Positions 39,467-48,339 of a DNA stretch of 64,000 bases are shown here, piece by piece. Numbering within the stretch: position 1 is the first letter of the stretch; every line of letters starts with the position of its first letter. Made by a program: the position numbers and the translations under genes. Source of the stretch: Achromobacter marplatensis (GTDB taxonomy: Bacteria; Pseudomonadota; Gammaproteobacteria; Burkholderiales; Burkholderiaceae_B); the NCBI RefSeq assembly GCF_002209535.1, contig NZ_NJIG01000001.1, positions 620,001 through 684,000 of the forward strand, given 5' to 3'. Under the pieces are notes generated by a model. That model saw nothing but the letters and a program-made list of their open reading frames with translations. It was not told the DNA's origin and made no database searches.

Positions 39467-40354
39467 TTAACGCTTTTGCAGCTTGGGGTTGAGCGCGTCA
39501 TTCAGGCCGTCTCCGACCAGATTCAGAGACAGCACGGCAAGCATGATCGCGACGCCGGGGACGGCGCAGATGTACCAGGAGGACCGGATCAGGCTGCGGC
39601 CTTCGCCGACCAGGCGGCCCCAGCTGGCGATGTTGGGGTCGCCCAGGCCCAGGAAGGACACGACCGATTCGTACAGGATGGCGCCCGCCACCACCAGCGA
39701 CGACATCACGATGACGGGCGGCAGCGCGTTGGGCAGGATCTCGGCGGCGACGATGCGCAAGGGGCTCATGCCCACGGCGCGGCTGGCCTGCACGAATTCC
39801 CGTTCCTTGAAGGACAGGAATTCGGCGCGGGTCAGCCGGGCGATGGGCGGCCACGACACCAGCCCGACGGCCAACGTGATGGCTTCGATGTGCGGGCCCA
39901 GCACCGACACGACGGTCAATACGAACACGACGTTCGGAATGATCTGGAACAGTTCGGTGACGCGCATCAGCACTTCGTCGATCCACCCGCCGGACCAGGC
40001 GGCGGCCGCGCCGATGCTTACCCCGATCACGGTTGCGGCCGCGGCGGCGACCAGGCCGATCAGCAGGGTGGCGCGGGCGCCATGCGCGATCAACGCGGCG
40101 ACGTCGCGGCCCATGGAGTCCGTGCCCAGCGGATAACGCCAGGATTCGAAGGGCCAGATCTCGGGTGCGCCGACGATGCGCAGCGGATTGATGGGATACA
40201 GCCAGCCGGCGCTGGCGGCCAGCAGGGCGATCAGCAGCAGCACGACCGCGCCCGCCACCGCACCGCGGTTGCGGACGAATCGGGCGGCGAACGACGCGGG
40301 GCGAGGGGTTGCGCGGGCGACGGGCAGGGTGGCAAGCGTAGGGGATGCGGACAT
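39467..40354 (-). CDS. ABC transporter permease, DppC type
   Basis: 295 residues with six membrane segments. N-terminal OppC_N-like helix (about 32-54), 'PLGTDSMGRDV' (typical of DppC/OppC), and the ATPase-coupling EAA loop 'EFVQASRAVGMSPLRIVAAEILPNALPPVIV'. Inner-membrane half of a peptide/nickel-type (family 5) importer. One base separates its start from the DppB-type stop upstream. The cluster has no ATPase gene; the fused ATPase at 50145 is a candidate partner. Confidence 0.92.
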   Translation of the reverse strand: MSASPTLATLPVARATPRPASFAARFVRNRGAVAGAVVLLLIALLAASAGWLYPINPLRIVGAPEIWPFESWRYPLGTDSMGRDVAALIAHGARATLLIGLVAAAAATVIGVSIGAAAAWSGGWIDEVLMRVTELFQIIPNVVFVLTVVSVLGPHIEAITLAVGLVSWPPIARLTRAEFLSFKEREFVQASRAVGMSPLRIVAAEILPNALPPVIVMSSLVVAGAILYESVVSFLGLGDPNIASWGRLVGEGRSLIRSSWYICAVPGVAIMLAVLSLNLVGDGLNDALNPKLQKR

Positions 40355-40355
40355 A

Positions 40356-41327
40356 TCAGACAGCCTTGATGCGCGGGTCCATCCGCGTGTAGAGAAGATC
40401 GACGACGATGTTGGCCAGGACCACCACGAAGGAGCTCAGCACCAGGATGCCCAGCACGACGGGGTAGTTGCGGCTCATGACGCTGTCGAACAGCACGCCG
40501 CCGATGCCCGGCCAACTGAACACGGCCTCCACCACGATGCTGCCGCCCAGCACCGAGCCCAGTTGCAGGCCCAGCAGCGTGACGATGGGCAGCACCGCGT
40601 TGCGCAGAATGTGCCGCAGCACCACGGCGGTGCGCGTCAGGCCCTTGGCGTAGGCGGTGCGCACGTAGTCCATGCGGCTGACTTCCAGCATCGACGCCCG
40701 CATGACGCGGGCATAGGCCGCGGAATAGAACAGGCCCAGGGCGATGGCGGGCAGCGCCAGGTGATGCAGCACGTCCAGCGCCCGCCGCCACAAGCCGCCG
40801 TCCAGGCCGATGGTGACCATGCCGCCCACGGGAAACCAGCCCAGCTTCACCGAAAACAGGATGATCAGCATGATGCCCAGCCAGAAACTGGGCGCGGCAA
40901 AGCACAGCACGGCAAACGCCGAGACCGCGCTATCCCACCAGGTGTTGACCTTGATGGCGGACACGATGCCCGCCGCCATGCCGACCAGCACGGCGATGGC
41001 GATGCTGGCCAGCATCAGTACCAGCGTGGCGGGCAGGTGGGCCAGGATTACGTCCAGCACCGGCAGGTTGTGCCGGTACGAATAACCGAAATCCAGGCTC
41101 GCGACCGAACCGATGTACTTCAGCAGTTGGACGGTCGGCGGCTGGTCCAGCCCATACGTCACGCGCAGGCGTTCGATCAGCGCCGGGTCGGTGACCTGCT
41201 GCTCGGCCGTCATGACGTCCAGGAACGTGCCGGGCACGGATTGGATCAGGGCGAAGTTCAGCACCACCACGCCCAGCAACAGCGGAACGGCCTGGAGCAG
41301 GCGGCGCAAGATCAAACGCAACGGCAT
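40356..41327 (-). CDS. ABC transporter permease, DppB type
   Basis: 323 residues with six membrane segments. Begins 'MPLRLILRRLLQAVPLLLGV' and holds 'VPGTF', 'LDFGYSYRHNLPV' and the EAA loop 'DYVRTAYAKGLTRTAVVLRHILRNAVLPI', as in DppB/OppB. Forms the membrane channel with the DppC-type partner downstream. The ATG at 41327 is used; upstream in-frame sequence lies inside the receptor gene. Ten bases after the substrate-binding protein gene. Confidence 0.92.
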   Translation of the reverse strand: MPLRLILRRLLQAVPLLLGVVVLNFALIQSVPGTFLDVMTAEQQVTDPALIERLRVTYGLDQPPTVQLLKYIGSVASLDFGYSYRHNLPVLDVILAHLPATLVLMLASIAIAVLVGMAAGIVSAIKVNTWWDSAVSAFAVLCFAAPSFWLGIMLIILFSVKLGWFPVGGMVTIGLDGGLWRRALDVLHHLALPAIALGLFYSAAYARVMRASMLEVSRMDYVRTAYAKGLTRTAVVLRHILRNAVLPIVTLLGLQLGSVLGGSIVVEAVFSWPGIGGVLFDSVMSRNYPVVLGILVLSSFVVVLANIVVDLLYTRMDPRIKAV

Positions 41328-41337
41328 GGCGGATCTC

Positions 41338-42984
41338 TTACGCTTGCAGCCAGACGTCGGCCAGGGTTTCGCCCTGGACGTTGGCGCCGGTGGTGAAGTT
41401 GCGCACGTTCTTGCCAGCCAGCGTGAACGACTGGATTTCCACCAGCGGCACGATTGGCACATCGGTCGAGGCCAGGCGCGCGAACTGCGCGGCCAGCGCC
41501 TTGCGGGCGTCGGGCGCCGTTTCGACCGCCAGCTTGCCGACCAGCGCGTCCATCTCGGGGCTGGAGTAGCCGGTGGCGTTGCGGAAGGCGGCCCCCTTCA
41601 CGATGCCATCGGTGGTGAAGAACTGGGTCACGGTCGGCACCAGTTCCAGCGGCGACGTGAAATTGGACACCGCAATGTCGTAGTCGTAGTCGCCGTAGAT
41701 GCGCTTGAGCGCCGTCGCGCGGTCCACCGAATCCAGCTTGACGGCGATGCCCACGTCTTCCAGCGCCTGCTTCAGGTATTGGCCCAGCTTGGCGTTCTCT
41801 TCAAACCACGCGGCGGCCACCAGGTTGACGGTGAAGCGCTTGCCGTCCTTGACGGGCAGCCCGGCGGCGTCCAGCAGCGACGCGGCTTTCTTCGGGTCGA
41901 AGGGATAGCGCGGCACGTCTTCGGTGAAGAACAGCGGGTTGCTGCTGAAGATGGGGGCAATGGCGGGTTTGCCGCGGCCGTAATAGATGGTGTCGACGAT
42001 GAACTGGCGGTCGATGGCGTGCAGGATGGCCTGGCGCACCTCGCGGCGGTTGACGATGTCGCGGCGCTGGTTGAATTCGGCCGTCACCGTCCAGGCCGTG
42101 TTCTGGTAGCCACGCGTGTCCACGACGACCTTGCCGGTCTTGATCAGGCGGTCGATGTCGCGGGCGGGAACCGGATTGGAATAGGCCAGGCCCAGCTCGC
42201 CCGTTTCCAGCGCGGCGCCGCGCGAGGCGGGGTCGGACCACCAGCGGATGACCAGCTTGTCCAGGTTGGGTTCGCCCGGGTTCCAGTACTTGTCGTTGCG
42301 CTGGTATTCCACGTGGCTGCCGCGCACCCACTTGCCGTATTTCCACGGGCCCGTGCCCACCGGCGTGTTGTTCAGCGGGTTGGTGATCAGGTCTTTGCCG
42401 TCATACAGGTGCTTGGGCACCAACAGCTGATACTGGCCGGACAACGTGGATTTCAGGAAGAATTCCGGCACGGGCGCGTTGAAGGTCAGCACGACCGTCT
42501 GCGCATCCGGCGCGGTGGCGTCCGTTAACGATTTCAGCGCGATACCCGCAGAAATCGGCTTCCAATGCTGCAGCACGTTGTAGACGACGTCGGCTGACGT
42601 GAAGGGTGCGCCGTCGTGCCAGGTGACGCCTTCGCGCAGCTTGATGGTGTAGCTGCGGAAGTCCGCCGCCGGGGTGACGCTAAGCGCCAGCGCGGGCTGG
42701 AACTTCAGGTCGGCATCCAGTTTTAACAGCCGTTCCAGGATCTTGGTGGACGTCTGGAACGGGCTGGATCCGCCGCCGCCGGGCACGAACAGCGCTTGCG
42801 GCTCCAGGCCGCCCCAGGTGGCGACGAGCGTGCCGCCCTTGCGGGCGGGGCCCGCATCCGCGCCCGGTTGGGCGGTGGCGGCGTATAGCGCCTGCGGCAA
42901 TGCTCCCAGGCCGGTGGCGGCCAGGGAGCCTGCGGCGGTGCGGGTCAGGAAGGCGCGCCGTCCGAGGCGCGGAGCTTGGGTCAT
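41338..42984 (-). CDS. ABC transporter substrate-binding protein, family 5 (peptide/nickel type)
   Basis: 548 residues. Twin-arginine-like signal 'GRRAFLTRTAAGSLAATGLG' (residues 8-27), then the SBP_bac_5 fold: 'LKLREGVTWHDGAPFTSADVVYN' type signature about residues 110-135 and 'DVRQAILHAIDRQFI' style helix later. Periplasmic receptor that feeds the two permeases downstream. AAGGA 8 bases before the ATG. Family members bind peptides, opines, glutathione, nickel chelates and glycosides, so the ligand is open; here the surrounding genes suggest an acyl- or amide-type compound. Confidence 0.92.
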   Translation of the reverse strand: MTQAPRLGRRAFLTRTAAGSLAATGLGALPQALYAATAQPGADAGPARKGGTLVATWGGLEPQALFVPGGGGSSPFQTSTKILERLLKLDADLKFQPALALSVTPAADFRSYTIKLREGVTWHDGAPFTSADVVYNVLQHWKPISAGIALKSLTDATAPDAQTVVLTFNAPVPEFFLKSTLSGQYQLLVPKHLYDGKDLITNPLNNTPVGTGPWKYGKWVRGSHVEYQRNDKYWNPGEPNLDKLVIRWWSDPASRGAALETGELGLAYSNPVPARDIDRLIKTGKVVVDTRGYQNTAWTVTAEFNQRRDIVNRREVRQAILHAIDRQFIVDTIYYGRGKPAIAPIFSSNPLFFTEDVPRYPFDPKKAASLLDAAGLPVKDGKRFTVNLVAAAWFEENAKLGQYLKQALEDVGIAVKLDSVDRATALKRIYGDYDYDIAVSNFTSPLELVPTVTQFFTTDGIVKGAAFRNATGYSSPEMDALVGKLAVETAPDARKALAAQFARLASTDVPIVPLVEIQSFTLAGKNVRNFTTGANVQGETLADVWLQA

Positions 42985-43011
42985 GATGGCATCCTTGTTG
43001 GGTAACGCGGC

Positions 43012-43434
43012 TCAGCCTTGGCTGAGCGTGGCGTAGGTGGCGCGGCCGATGGCGACAAGCGCGCCCTGGTCGTTGTAGAGGTCCACGTCGGCCACGCCGA
43101 CGCTGCGCCCATTGCGGCGCACGCGCGCCACCGCGGTCAGGCCGGTGTTGACGGCGGGCCGCAGGTAATCGACGCGGAAGTTGATGGTGGGCAGGCCACG
43201 GCCCAGCAGCATGCCGACGGCGAAATCGCCCACGGTGTCGATCACGGCGGCCAACGGGCCGCCATGCCATTGGCCGCTGGCGGCACCGCGTTCGAATTCG
43301 GCCCGCATCGGCGCCAGCACGGTCAGTTCGCCGCGCTCGTGGTCCACGGCGCTGACCGACAGGCCCAGCCATGCGATGAAGGGCGAATCGTCGAACTTGG
43401 CCTGGATCTGGGCGGCGTTCAGCACATTGCTCAT
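43012..43434 (-). CDS. PaaI family thioesterase (hotdog fold)
   Basis: 140 residues. The hotdog signature 'WHGGPLAAVIDTVGDFAVG' contains the H-G-G of residues 57-59 and catalytic Asp66. Later 'NFRVDYLRPAVNTGLTAVARV' is the conserved central strand. Hydrolyses an acyl-CoA thioester, probably to release CoA from a dead-end product of the pathway. Its ATG overlaps the stop of the quinone-oxidoreductase-like gene by four bases, and its stop is 27 bases before the receptor gene. Confidence 0.9.
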   Translation of the reverse strand: MSNVLNAAQIQAKFDDSPFIAWLGLSVSAVDHERGELTVLAPMRAEFERGAASGQWHGGPLAAVIDTVGDFAVGMLLGRGLPTINFRVDYLRPAVNTGLTAVARVRRNGRSVGVADVDLYNDQGALVAIGRATYATLSQG

Positions 43435-44444
43435 GACGTCACCAGCACTTTGCCGACGATCTTGCGATCTTCCAGCGATGCCAATGCCTCGGCCCCTTGT
43501 TCCAGCGGCCAGCTTCGGTCCACTTCCACGTGCAGGCGGCCGCTGCGCACCAGTTCCAGCAGTTCATGCAGGTCTTCGCGGTCCCAGCCGTTGGAGCCGC
43601 GGATCTGCAGCTCGAACGTCCAGATGTAGCGCAGGTCTTCCTTGGGGTCGAAGCCGGCGGTGGCGCCGCAGGTCAAGAGCCGGCCGCCCAGGCGCAGGCA
43701 ACGCAGCGACTTCACCCAGGTGTCGCCACCCGTGAAGTTCACTACCACGTCCACGCCGCCAGACTTGGCGCCACGGCGGCGGGCAGGGCGGCCAAAGCGT
43801 TCCTGCACGGCCTTCAGGAAGTCTTCCTCGGTGTAAAGGATGATGTGGTCGGCGCCCAGCGCGCGCAGCGCTTCGCCTTTCTCCGGCGTACCTGCGCAAG
43901 CGATGACTTCGGCGCCGGCCAGCTTGGCCAATTGCACCGCGCACACGCCCACGCCGCCGCTGGCGCCCAGGATCAGCACCTTTTCGCCGGCCTGGATCTG
44001 GCCGATGCGATTCATCATGCGCAGCGCGGTGCCGTAAGCCACCGGCAGCGCCGCGGCCTGTTCAAAGCTGACCTCATCGGGCAGGCGCAGCAACTGGTGC
44101 GCCGGCACGCGGCATAGCTCGGCCAGGCCGCCGTGGATGGTTTCGCCCACCAGGCCGCCGTCAACGCGGTCGATCGGGTCGACCAGCACGCGGTCGCCGG
44201 CCTTCCAGTCCTGCACGTTGGCGCCGGTCTGCACGATCTCGCCAGCCACGTCCAGGCCGATGATCACGGGGAAGGGCAGTTTGATGCCGGGCATGCCGCG
44301 GCGCGTGAACACGTCGTGGTAGTTCAACGAGGACGCGCGCACGCGAATGACGACGTCGCCCGGCCCGGCGACGGGATCGGGAAATTCGGTTTCCAGACGG
44401 AGCTTGTCGTTGCCGCCGTGTTCACGCAAAACAATTGCTTTCAT
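43431..44444 (-). CDS. zinc-free MDR family oxidoreductase (quinone oxidoreductase-like)
   Basis: 337 residues. N-terminal GroES-like fold 'VIRVRASSLNYHDVFTRRG' and cofactor site 'GASGGVG' at 160-166. It lacks the structural-zinc Cys cluster of alcohol dehydrogenases, and the catalytic-zinc positions are replaced (N41-Y-H-D), so it belongs to the quinone reductase/enoyl reductase branch that reduces activated C=C or C=O bonds with NADPH. ATG at 44444 starts the typical 'MKAIVLREHG'; the ribosome site is weak. Coupled to the thioesterase gene. Substrate unknown. Confidence 0.9.
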   Translation of the reverse strand: MKAIVLREHGGNDKLRLETEFPDPVAGPGDVVIRVRASSLNYHDVFTRRGMPGIKLPFPVIIGLDVAGEIVQTGANVQDWKAGDRVLVDPIDRVDGGLVGETIHGGLAELCRVPAHQLLRLPDEVSFEQAAALPVAYGTALRMMNRIGQIQAGEKVLILGASGGVGVCAVQLAKLAGAEVIACAGTPEKGEALRALGADHIILYTEEDFLKAVQERFGRPARRRGAKSGGVDVVVNFTGGDTWVKSLRCLRLGGRLLTCGATAGFDPKEDLRYIWTFELQIRGSNGWDREDLHELLELVRSGRLHVEVDRSWPLEQGAEALASLEDRKIVGKVLVTS

Positions 44445-44481
44445 GACTGCCAATAGTAGGAAGAGGAAATAGGGAAAAGGC

Positions 44482-45591
44482 TTACCAAGCGGCCACGCCG
44501 GCGATCGCCTGGCGCGTGATGGCCAGGCCGTGGGCCAGCGCACTGCGCCGCCACACGCTGGATACGGGCACGAAGGCATCGACCAGGTCGGCGCGCAACT
44601 GGGCGTCGCGGGCGGCATCGGGCGCGTGCGGGGCCTTGAAGCGCAGCCACTGGTCCAGCCTTAGCGCGGGCCGCATCTGCAGGCCGCGCGTGCCGAATTC
44701 GACGACGGCGCCGGCCAGCGCGCGGTCACCCAGCGCCTGTTGCACGCCACGGAACACCAGGCCCTGGTAGTCGGGGCGCGCCAGGCCATGCGGGCGCTGG
44801 TCGCGGACGCGGTCGGCGCCCCACCAGTGGGCGGCCTGCGCGTGTTCGGCGCTGTCTTCGTCGTTAAAGCACAAGAAAAAGGGTTCGCCGTATTCGCCGA
44901 TGCCGGTGTGCCAGTCGATAAAGGCCACGCGTTCGCTGGCGGCCAGATGTTCGTCGACGATGCGGCGCAGGGTGCGGTTGGACCACTCGGGGCCGCTGCC
45001 GCCGTAGACCAGGCCATCCGGATGCGTGTACTGGCCGCTGGCGGTGGTGTTGAACAGCGCGTCGGCGCCGTGGGTCTCGCGGAACGCCTCGACGGCGCGC
45101 GCGCCGGCTTCCAGGCTGGCTTCGGTCCAGGCGTCGGGAATCAGATGCGGATGCAGCGTGGCGTAATGCGGGTTGGCCGGCGTTGGACGCGTGTGGTCAA
45201 TGAAGTTGCGGTTCAGGTCGACGTTGTTTTCGGTCGTGCGGGTGTCGTACGCGTAGCCGTAAGGATTCAGCGCGTGCACCAGCACCACGTTCACGTCGTC
45301 GGGCAAGGGATTGCCGCCATCGGCGCGCAACCAGCCGATCTGCACGGCAGAGCCCGCCGCGCCTTCCAGGCCGTGCGTGCCGCTGATCGCCAGATGCGTG
45401 CGCGGGGCGTCGGCACGGCCCAGCACGGCAACATCCACGCTCAGCGCCTGGCCGTGCGGATCTTTCAGCGTGGGATGCTCATGGCGGGACAGGGCCGCAC
45501 CGCGTTGCGTCGCAGCCGCGACGAACGCCTGGCGCGCCGCCGCGTAATCGACCGAAAAGCAGTCCCAGTAATCGGGCAGGGTATCGCTCAT
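44482..45591 (-). CDS. DUF2817 / M14-like zinc carboxypeptidase family protein
   Basis: 369 residues without signal peptide. Zinc-carboxypeptidase-like pattern: 'GTHGLEGAAG' (H-x-x-E ligands), 'VHALNPYGYAYDTRTTENNVDLNRNF' (Asn/Arg substrate region), 'FIDWHTGIGEYG' (third zinc ligand His) and 'AGAVVEFGTRG' (catalytic Glu). DUF2817 proteins are cytoplasmic relatives of M14 enzymes and may act as deacylases or amidases. ATG at 45591; it starts 1 base after the stop of the VOC gene upstream, so they are coupled. In this operon it is a good candidate for the first hydrolytic step on the imported compound (inference). Confidence 0.85.
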   Translation of the reverse strand: MSDTLPDYWDCFSVDYAAARQAFVAAATQRGAALSRHEHPTLKDPHGQALSVDVAVLGRADAPRTHLAISGTHGLEGAAGSAVQIGWLRADGGNPLPDDVNVVLVHALNPYGYAYDTRTTENNVDLNRNFIDHTRPTPANPHYATLHPHLIPDAWTEASLEAGARAVEAFRETHGADALFNTTASGQYTHPDGLVYGGSGPEWSNRTLRRIVDEHLAASERVAFIDWHTGIGEYGEPFFLCFNDEDSAEHAQAAHWWGADRVRDQRPHGLARPDYQGLVFRGVQQALGDRALAGAVVEFGTRGLQMRPALRLDQWLRFKAPHAPDAARDAQLRADLVDAFVPVSSVWRRSALAHGLAITRQAIAGVAAW

Positions 45592-45592
45592 G

Positions 45593-46465
45593 TCAGGCCG
45601 CCTCTTGGACGAACACCTGCAGCGCGCCGGCCCCGTCTTCGGGCGGTACCACCAGTTCGCCATGCGCGTTGGCGCGGTAATTCACCTGATTGGCGTCGAA
45701 CAGGGCGCGCGTCTTCGCCAGATCGCGCACGCCGATCACCGATCCCGCGAACCAGCCGCCGTGGGCCGATGCCGGCAAGCCGGCCGGGACGCGGACGCGC
45801 GGATAGCGCTGTTCGAACGCGGCGGGGCTCAGGAAGTCGATGCGAAGGCTGCCGCGCCGCACTTGCAGGCCGCCGTCGGGCAGTTCGCTGATGGCGATCG
45901 GTCCGAACACGCGCTCATAGCCGGCGCGCAGCGAGGCAGGGTCGGGGTGGACGGCGATCAGCGATTCGATGCGTCGCGCGCCGTTGGCGTGTTCCTGCCA
46001 TTCCGGCCGGAATACGAGGTGGCGCGTCAGGTGGCCGCAGGTGAAGAAGTCGGGCACGCCCAGCAGGCCGGCCGGAAAATTCGTGTTGTTCCAGGCAGCG
46101 TCTTCGCTGCCTTCAGGCAGATGCACGGGGCGGCCGCCGCTTTGCGGCGGCTCGGCGGTGATGCCCAGGCGCGCCAGTTCCGCGTGCACCGCGCTGCTGT
46201 CGGTGGTTTGCAGGGCAGTGGCGACCGGGCCTTCGTAGGCGTCTTCATAGCCGCTGAAGCGCGATTCCGCTTTCAGTTCTTCCGGAAAATAGAGCAGTTC
46301 CAGGTAGTTGGCATCAAGAATGAGGGTCTGGTTGCGCGTGCCGCGATGGTGCCTGCCTTGCGGCGCGAGGCTGAATCCCAGCTTCACGTAGCGGTCGGTC
46401 GCCGCCTGCAGATCGTTGACCCGGATGATGTAGTGATCTAGGCCGGTGACTGACGGGAGAGACAT
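45593..46465 (-). CDS. VOC family protein (glyoxalase-like domain)
   Basis: 290 residues. Starts with the classical 'GLDHYIIRVNDLQAATDRYVKLGF' of the vicinal-oxygen-chelate fold, and a second, weaker module appears near residue 240 ('GWFAGSVIGVRDLAKTRALFDANQVNYRA'). The size and layout resemble the Glyoxalase_3-like group (PF13468). The first-module metal ligands would be His10 and Glu in 'YLELLYF'. Possible activities are isomerase, lyase or dioxygenase; none can be chosen from sequence. AGGAG precedes the ATG at 46465. It is the first gene of the nine-gene minus-strand unit. Confidence 0.85.
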   Translation of the reverse strand: MSLPSVTGLDHYIIRVNDLQAATDRYVKLGFSLAPQGRHHRGTRNQTLILDANYLELLYFPEELKAESRFSGYEDAYEGPVATALQTTDSSAVHAELARLGITAEPPQSGGRPVHLPEGSEDAAWNNTNFPAGLLGVPDFFTCGHLTRHLVFRPEWQEHANGARRIESLIAVHPDPASLRAGYERVFGPIAISELPDGGLQVRRGSLRIDFLSPAAFEQRYPRVRVPAGLPASAHGGWFAGSVIGVRDLAKTRALFDANQVNYRANAHGELVVPPEDGAGALQVFVQEAA

Positions 46466-46633
46466 CAAAGCTCCTGAATTCGCGTTGGAAAGAGGTGCAG
46501 TCTGGCGCAGGCGGGGGCAGGCTAGAACGATTGAATTCGCATGTGGATATCTGATTTTCATTCCAGGGACCACCACGCGCGGTGCGTGAGGCCGGCTGCG
46601 CGCAGCATCGGCCATACGGGGCCGGACGGACGC

Positions 46634-46670
46634 ATGAGCAAATGAGAAATCGGCATTTCTCCTGGCTCAT
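46634..46670. promoter_or_regulatory. Nested inverted repeat and promoter between the divergent transport operons
   Basis: GAGAAAT (46644-46650) and ATTTCTC (46655-46661) form a perfect dyad around four bases. Outside it, ATGAG (46634-46638) matches CTCAT (46666-46670) almost symmetrically. A -10-like TATGAT at 46681-46686 lies just downstream, so the dyad covers the expected -35 region of the plus-strand operon. Probably an operator of an unidentified regulator. Confidence 0.5.
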
Positions 46671-46725
46671 AACGCAGGCCTATGATCCGCAGCTTCTTCC
46701 AGGCAGAACCATAGAGTCCCTTCCG

Positions 46726-48330
46726 ATGCGTACTACCCGCCGTGAATTCCTTCTTTCCTCCGGAGCGCTGGCCGCTTCGATGGCGTTTCCCACGTCGTTG
46801 CTGGCTCAGACCACAGCTCCCCGTCATGGCGGCGTGCTGAACGTCCACCTGGGCTCCGAACAACGCATCCTGAACCCCGCGCTGCGCGCCTCGACCGGCG
46901 TGTACATCGTCACCAGCAAGATCATCGAATCGCTGGTGGACCTGGACGCCGCCGGCCAACCGGTGGCGCAACTGGCCACGTCATGGACGACCGAGCCCGA
47001 CGGCAAGACCATCACCTTCAAGCTGCGCGAAGGCGTCACCTGGCATGACGGCAAGCCCTTTACGTCAGCCGACGTGCAGTACAACGCGCTGGAGCTCTGG
47101 AAGAAACACCTGAACTTCGGCACGGCCTTGCAGCTTTACCTTGAAGCCGTCGATACGCCTGACCCGCATACGGCCGTGTTCCGCTATAGCCGGCCGATGC
47201 CGCTGGATCTGCTGTTGCGCGCCCTGGCGGACCTGGGATACCTGGTGCCCCGTCATTTGTACGAGGGCACCGACGTGCTGGAGAACCCGGCCAATACCGC
47301 GCCCGTGGGCACGGGGCCCTTCAAGTTCGTGCAGTACCAGCGGGGGCAATTCATCATCGCCGAACGCAACCCGAACTACTGGCGGCGCGACCAGCCCTAT
47401 CTGGACCGCATCGTGTGGCGCATCATCACGGACAAGTCCGCGGCCACCGCCGCCCTGGAAACGGACCAGTTGCAGTTGAGCGCGTACTCGCAGCTGACCC
47501 TGGCGGACCTGGACCGGCTCAAACAGAATCCGCGCTTCGAAGTCCGCAGCAAGGGGCTGGAGGCCAACGTGTTCAACAACACGTTGGAATTCAATTTCCG
47601 TCGCAAAGAGCTGGCCGACGTGCGCGTGCGCCGCGCCATCGTGCACGCGATCGACATCGATTTCTTCATCGAGAACTTCCTCTACGGGCTGGGCAAGCCC
47701 GCCACCGGGCCGATCCCGTCCACGTCCGAAACGTTCTTTCCGGCTGGCAGCAAGCCGCCGTACCCCTTTGACGTCAAGCGCGCCGAGGCGCTGCTGGACG
47801 AAGCCGGCTACAAGCGCGGCGCCGGCGGCACACGCTTCACGCTAAAGCTGGTGCCCATCCAGAACGGCGAAGACGTGCCGTTGCTGGCCACCTTCATCCA
47901 GCAGTCGCTGGAGGCCGTGGGCATCAAGGTGGAGATCGTCCAGTACGACATCGCCGGCGCGCTGGCGTCTGTGTACAAGAACCATACGTTCGATATCGCC
48001 ACCGGCTGGCACCAGTATCGCGGCGATCCCGCCGTCTCCACCACCGTCTGGTATCGCTCCGGCAGCCCTGCGGGCGCGCCGTGGACCAACCAGTACGGCT
48101 GGCAATCGGACAAGGTGGACAAGCTGATCGACGATGCCGCGTCCGAAATCGACCCGGCCCGCCGCAAGGCGCTGTACGCGGAATGGGTGGCGGCCGTCAA
48201 TGATGAACTGCCCATCTGGATGGCGACGGAACGGCAGTTCTATTCGGTCGCCAGCCGCAAGCTGCAGAATGGCCATAACAATGCGCGCTGGCCGTCCAGC
48301 GACTGGCACGACGCCTGGCTCTCGGCTTAG
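46726..48330 (+). CDS. ABC transporter substrate-binding protein, family 5
   Basis: 534 residues. Twin-arginine-like signal 'TRREFLLSSGALAASMAF' (residues 3-20). SBP_bac_5 core with 'TFKLREGVTWHDGKPFTSADVQYN' at about residues 92-116 and 'DVRVRRAIVHAIDIDFFIENF' at about 300. Similar in layout to the receptor at 41338-42984, and the two sit in divergent units, so they probably arose from one family and may bind related ligands. The ATG at 46726 begins the signal; an open frame from 46582 is not supported. First gene of the plus-strand operon. Confidence 0.92.
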   Translation: MRTTRREFLLSSGALAASMAFPTSLLAQTTAPRHGGVLNVHLGSEQRILNPALRASTGVYIVTSKIIESLVDLDAAGQPVAQLATSWTTEPDGKTITFKLREGVTWHDGKPFTSADVQYNALELWKKHLNFGTALQLYLEAVDTPDPHTAVFRYSRPMPLDLLLRALADLGYLVPRHLYEGTDVLENPANTAPVGTGPFKFVQYQRGQFIIAERNPNYWRRDQPYLDRIVWRIITDKSAATAALETDQLQLSAYSQLTLADLDRLKQNPRFEVRSKGLEANVFNNTLEFNFRRKELADVRVRRAIVHAIDIDFFIENFLYGLGKPATGPIPSTSETFFPAGSKPPYPFDVKRAEALLDEAGYKRGAGGTRFTLKLVPIQNGEDVPLLATFIQQSLEAVGIKVEIVQYDIAGALASVYKNHTFDIATGWHQYRGDPAVSTTVWYRSGSPAGAPWTNQYGWQSDKVDKLIDDAASEIDPARRKALYAEWVAAVNDELPIWMATERQFYSVASRKLQNGHNNARWPSSDWHDAWLSA

Positions 48331-48339
48331 GACGCAGGC

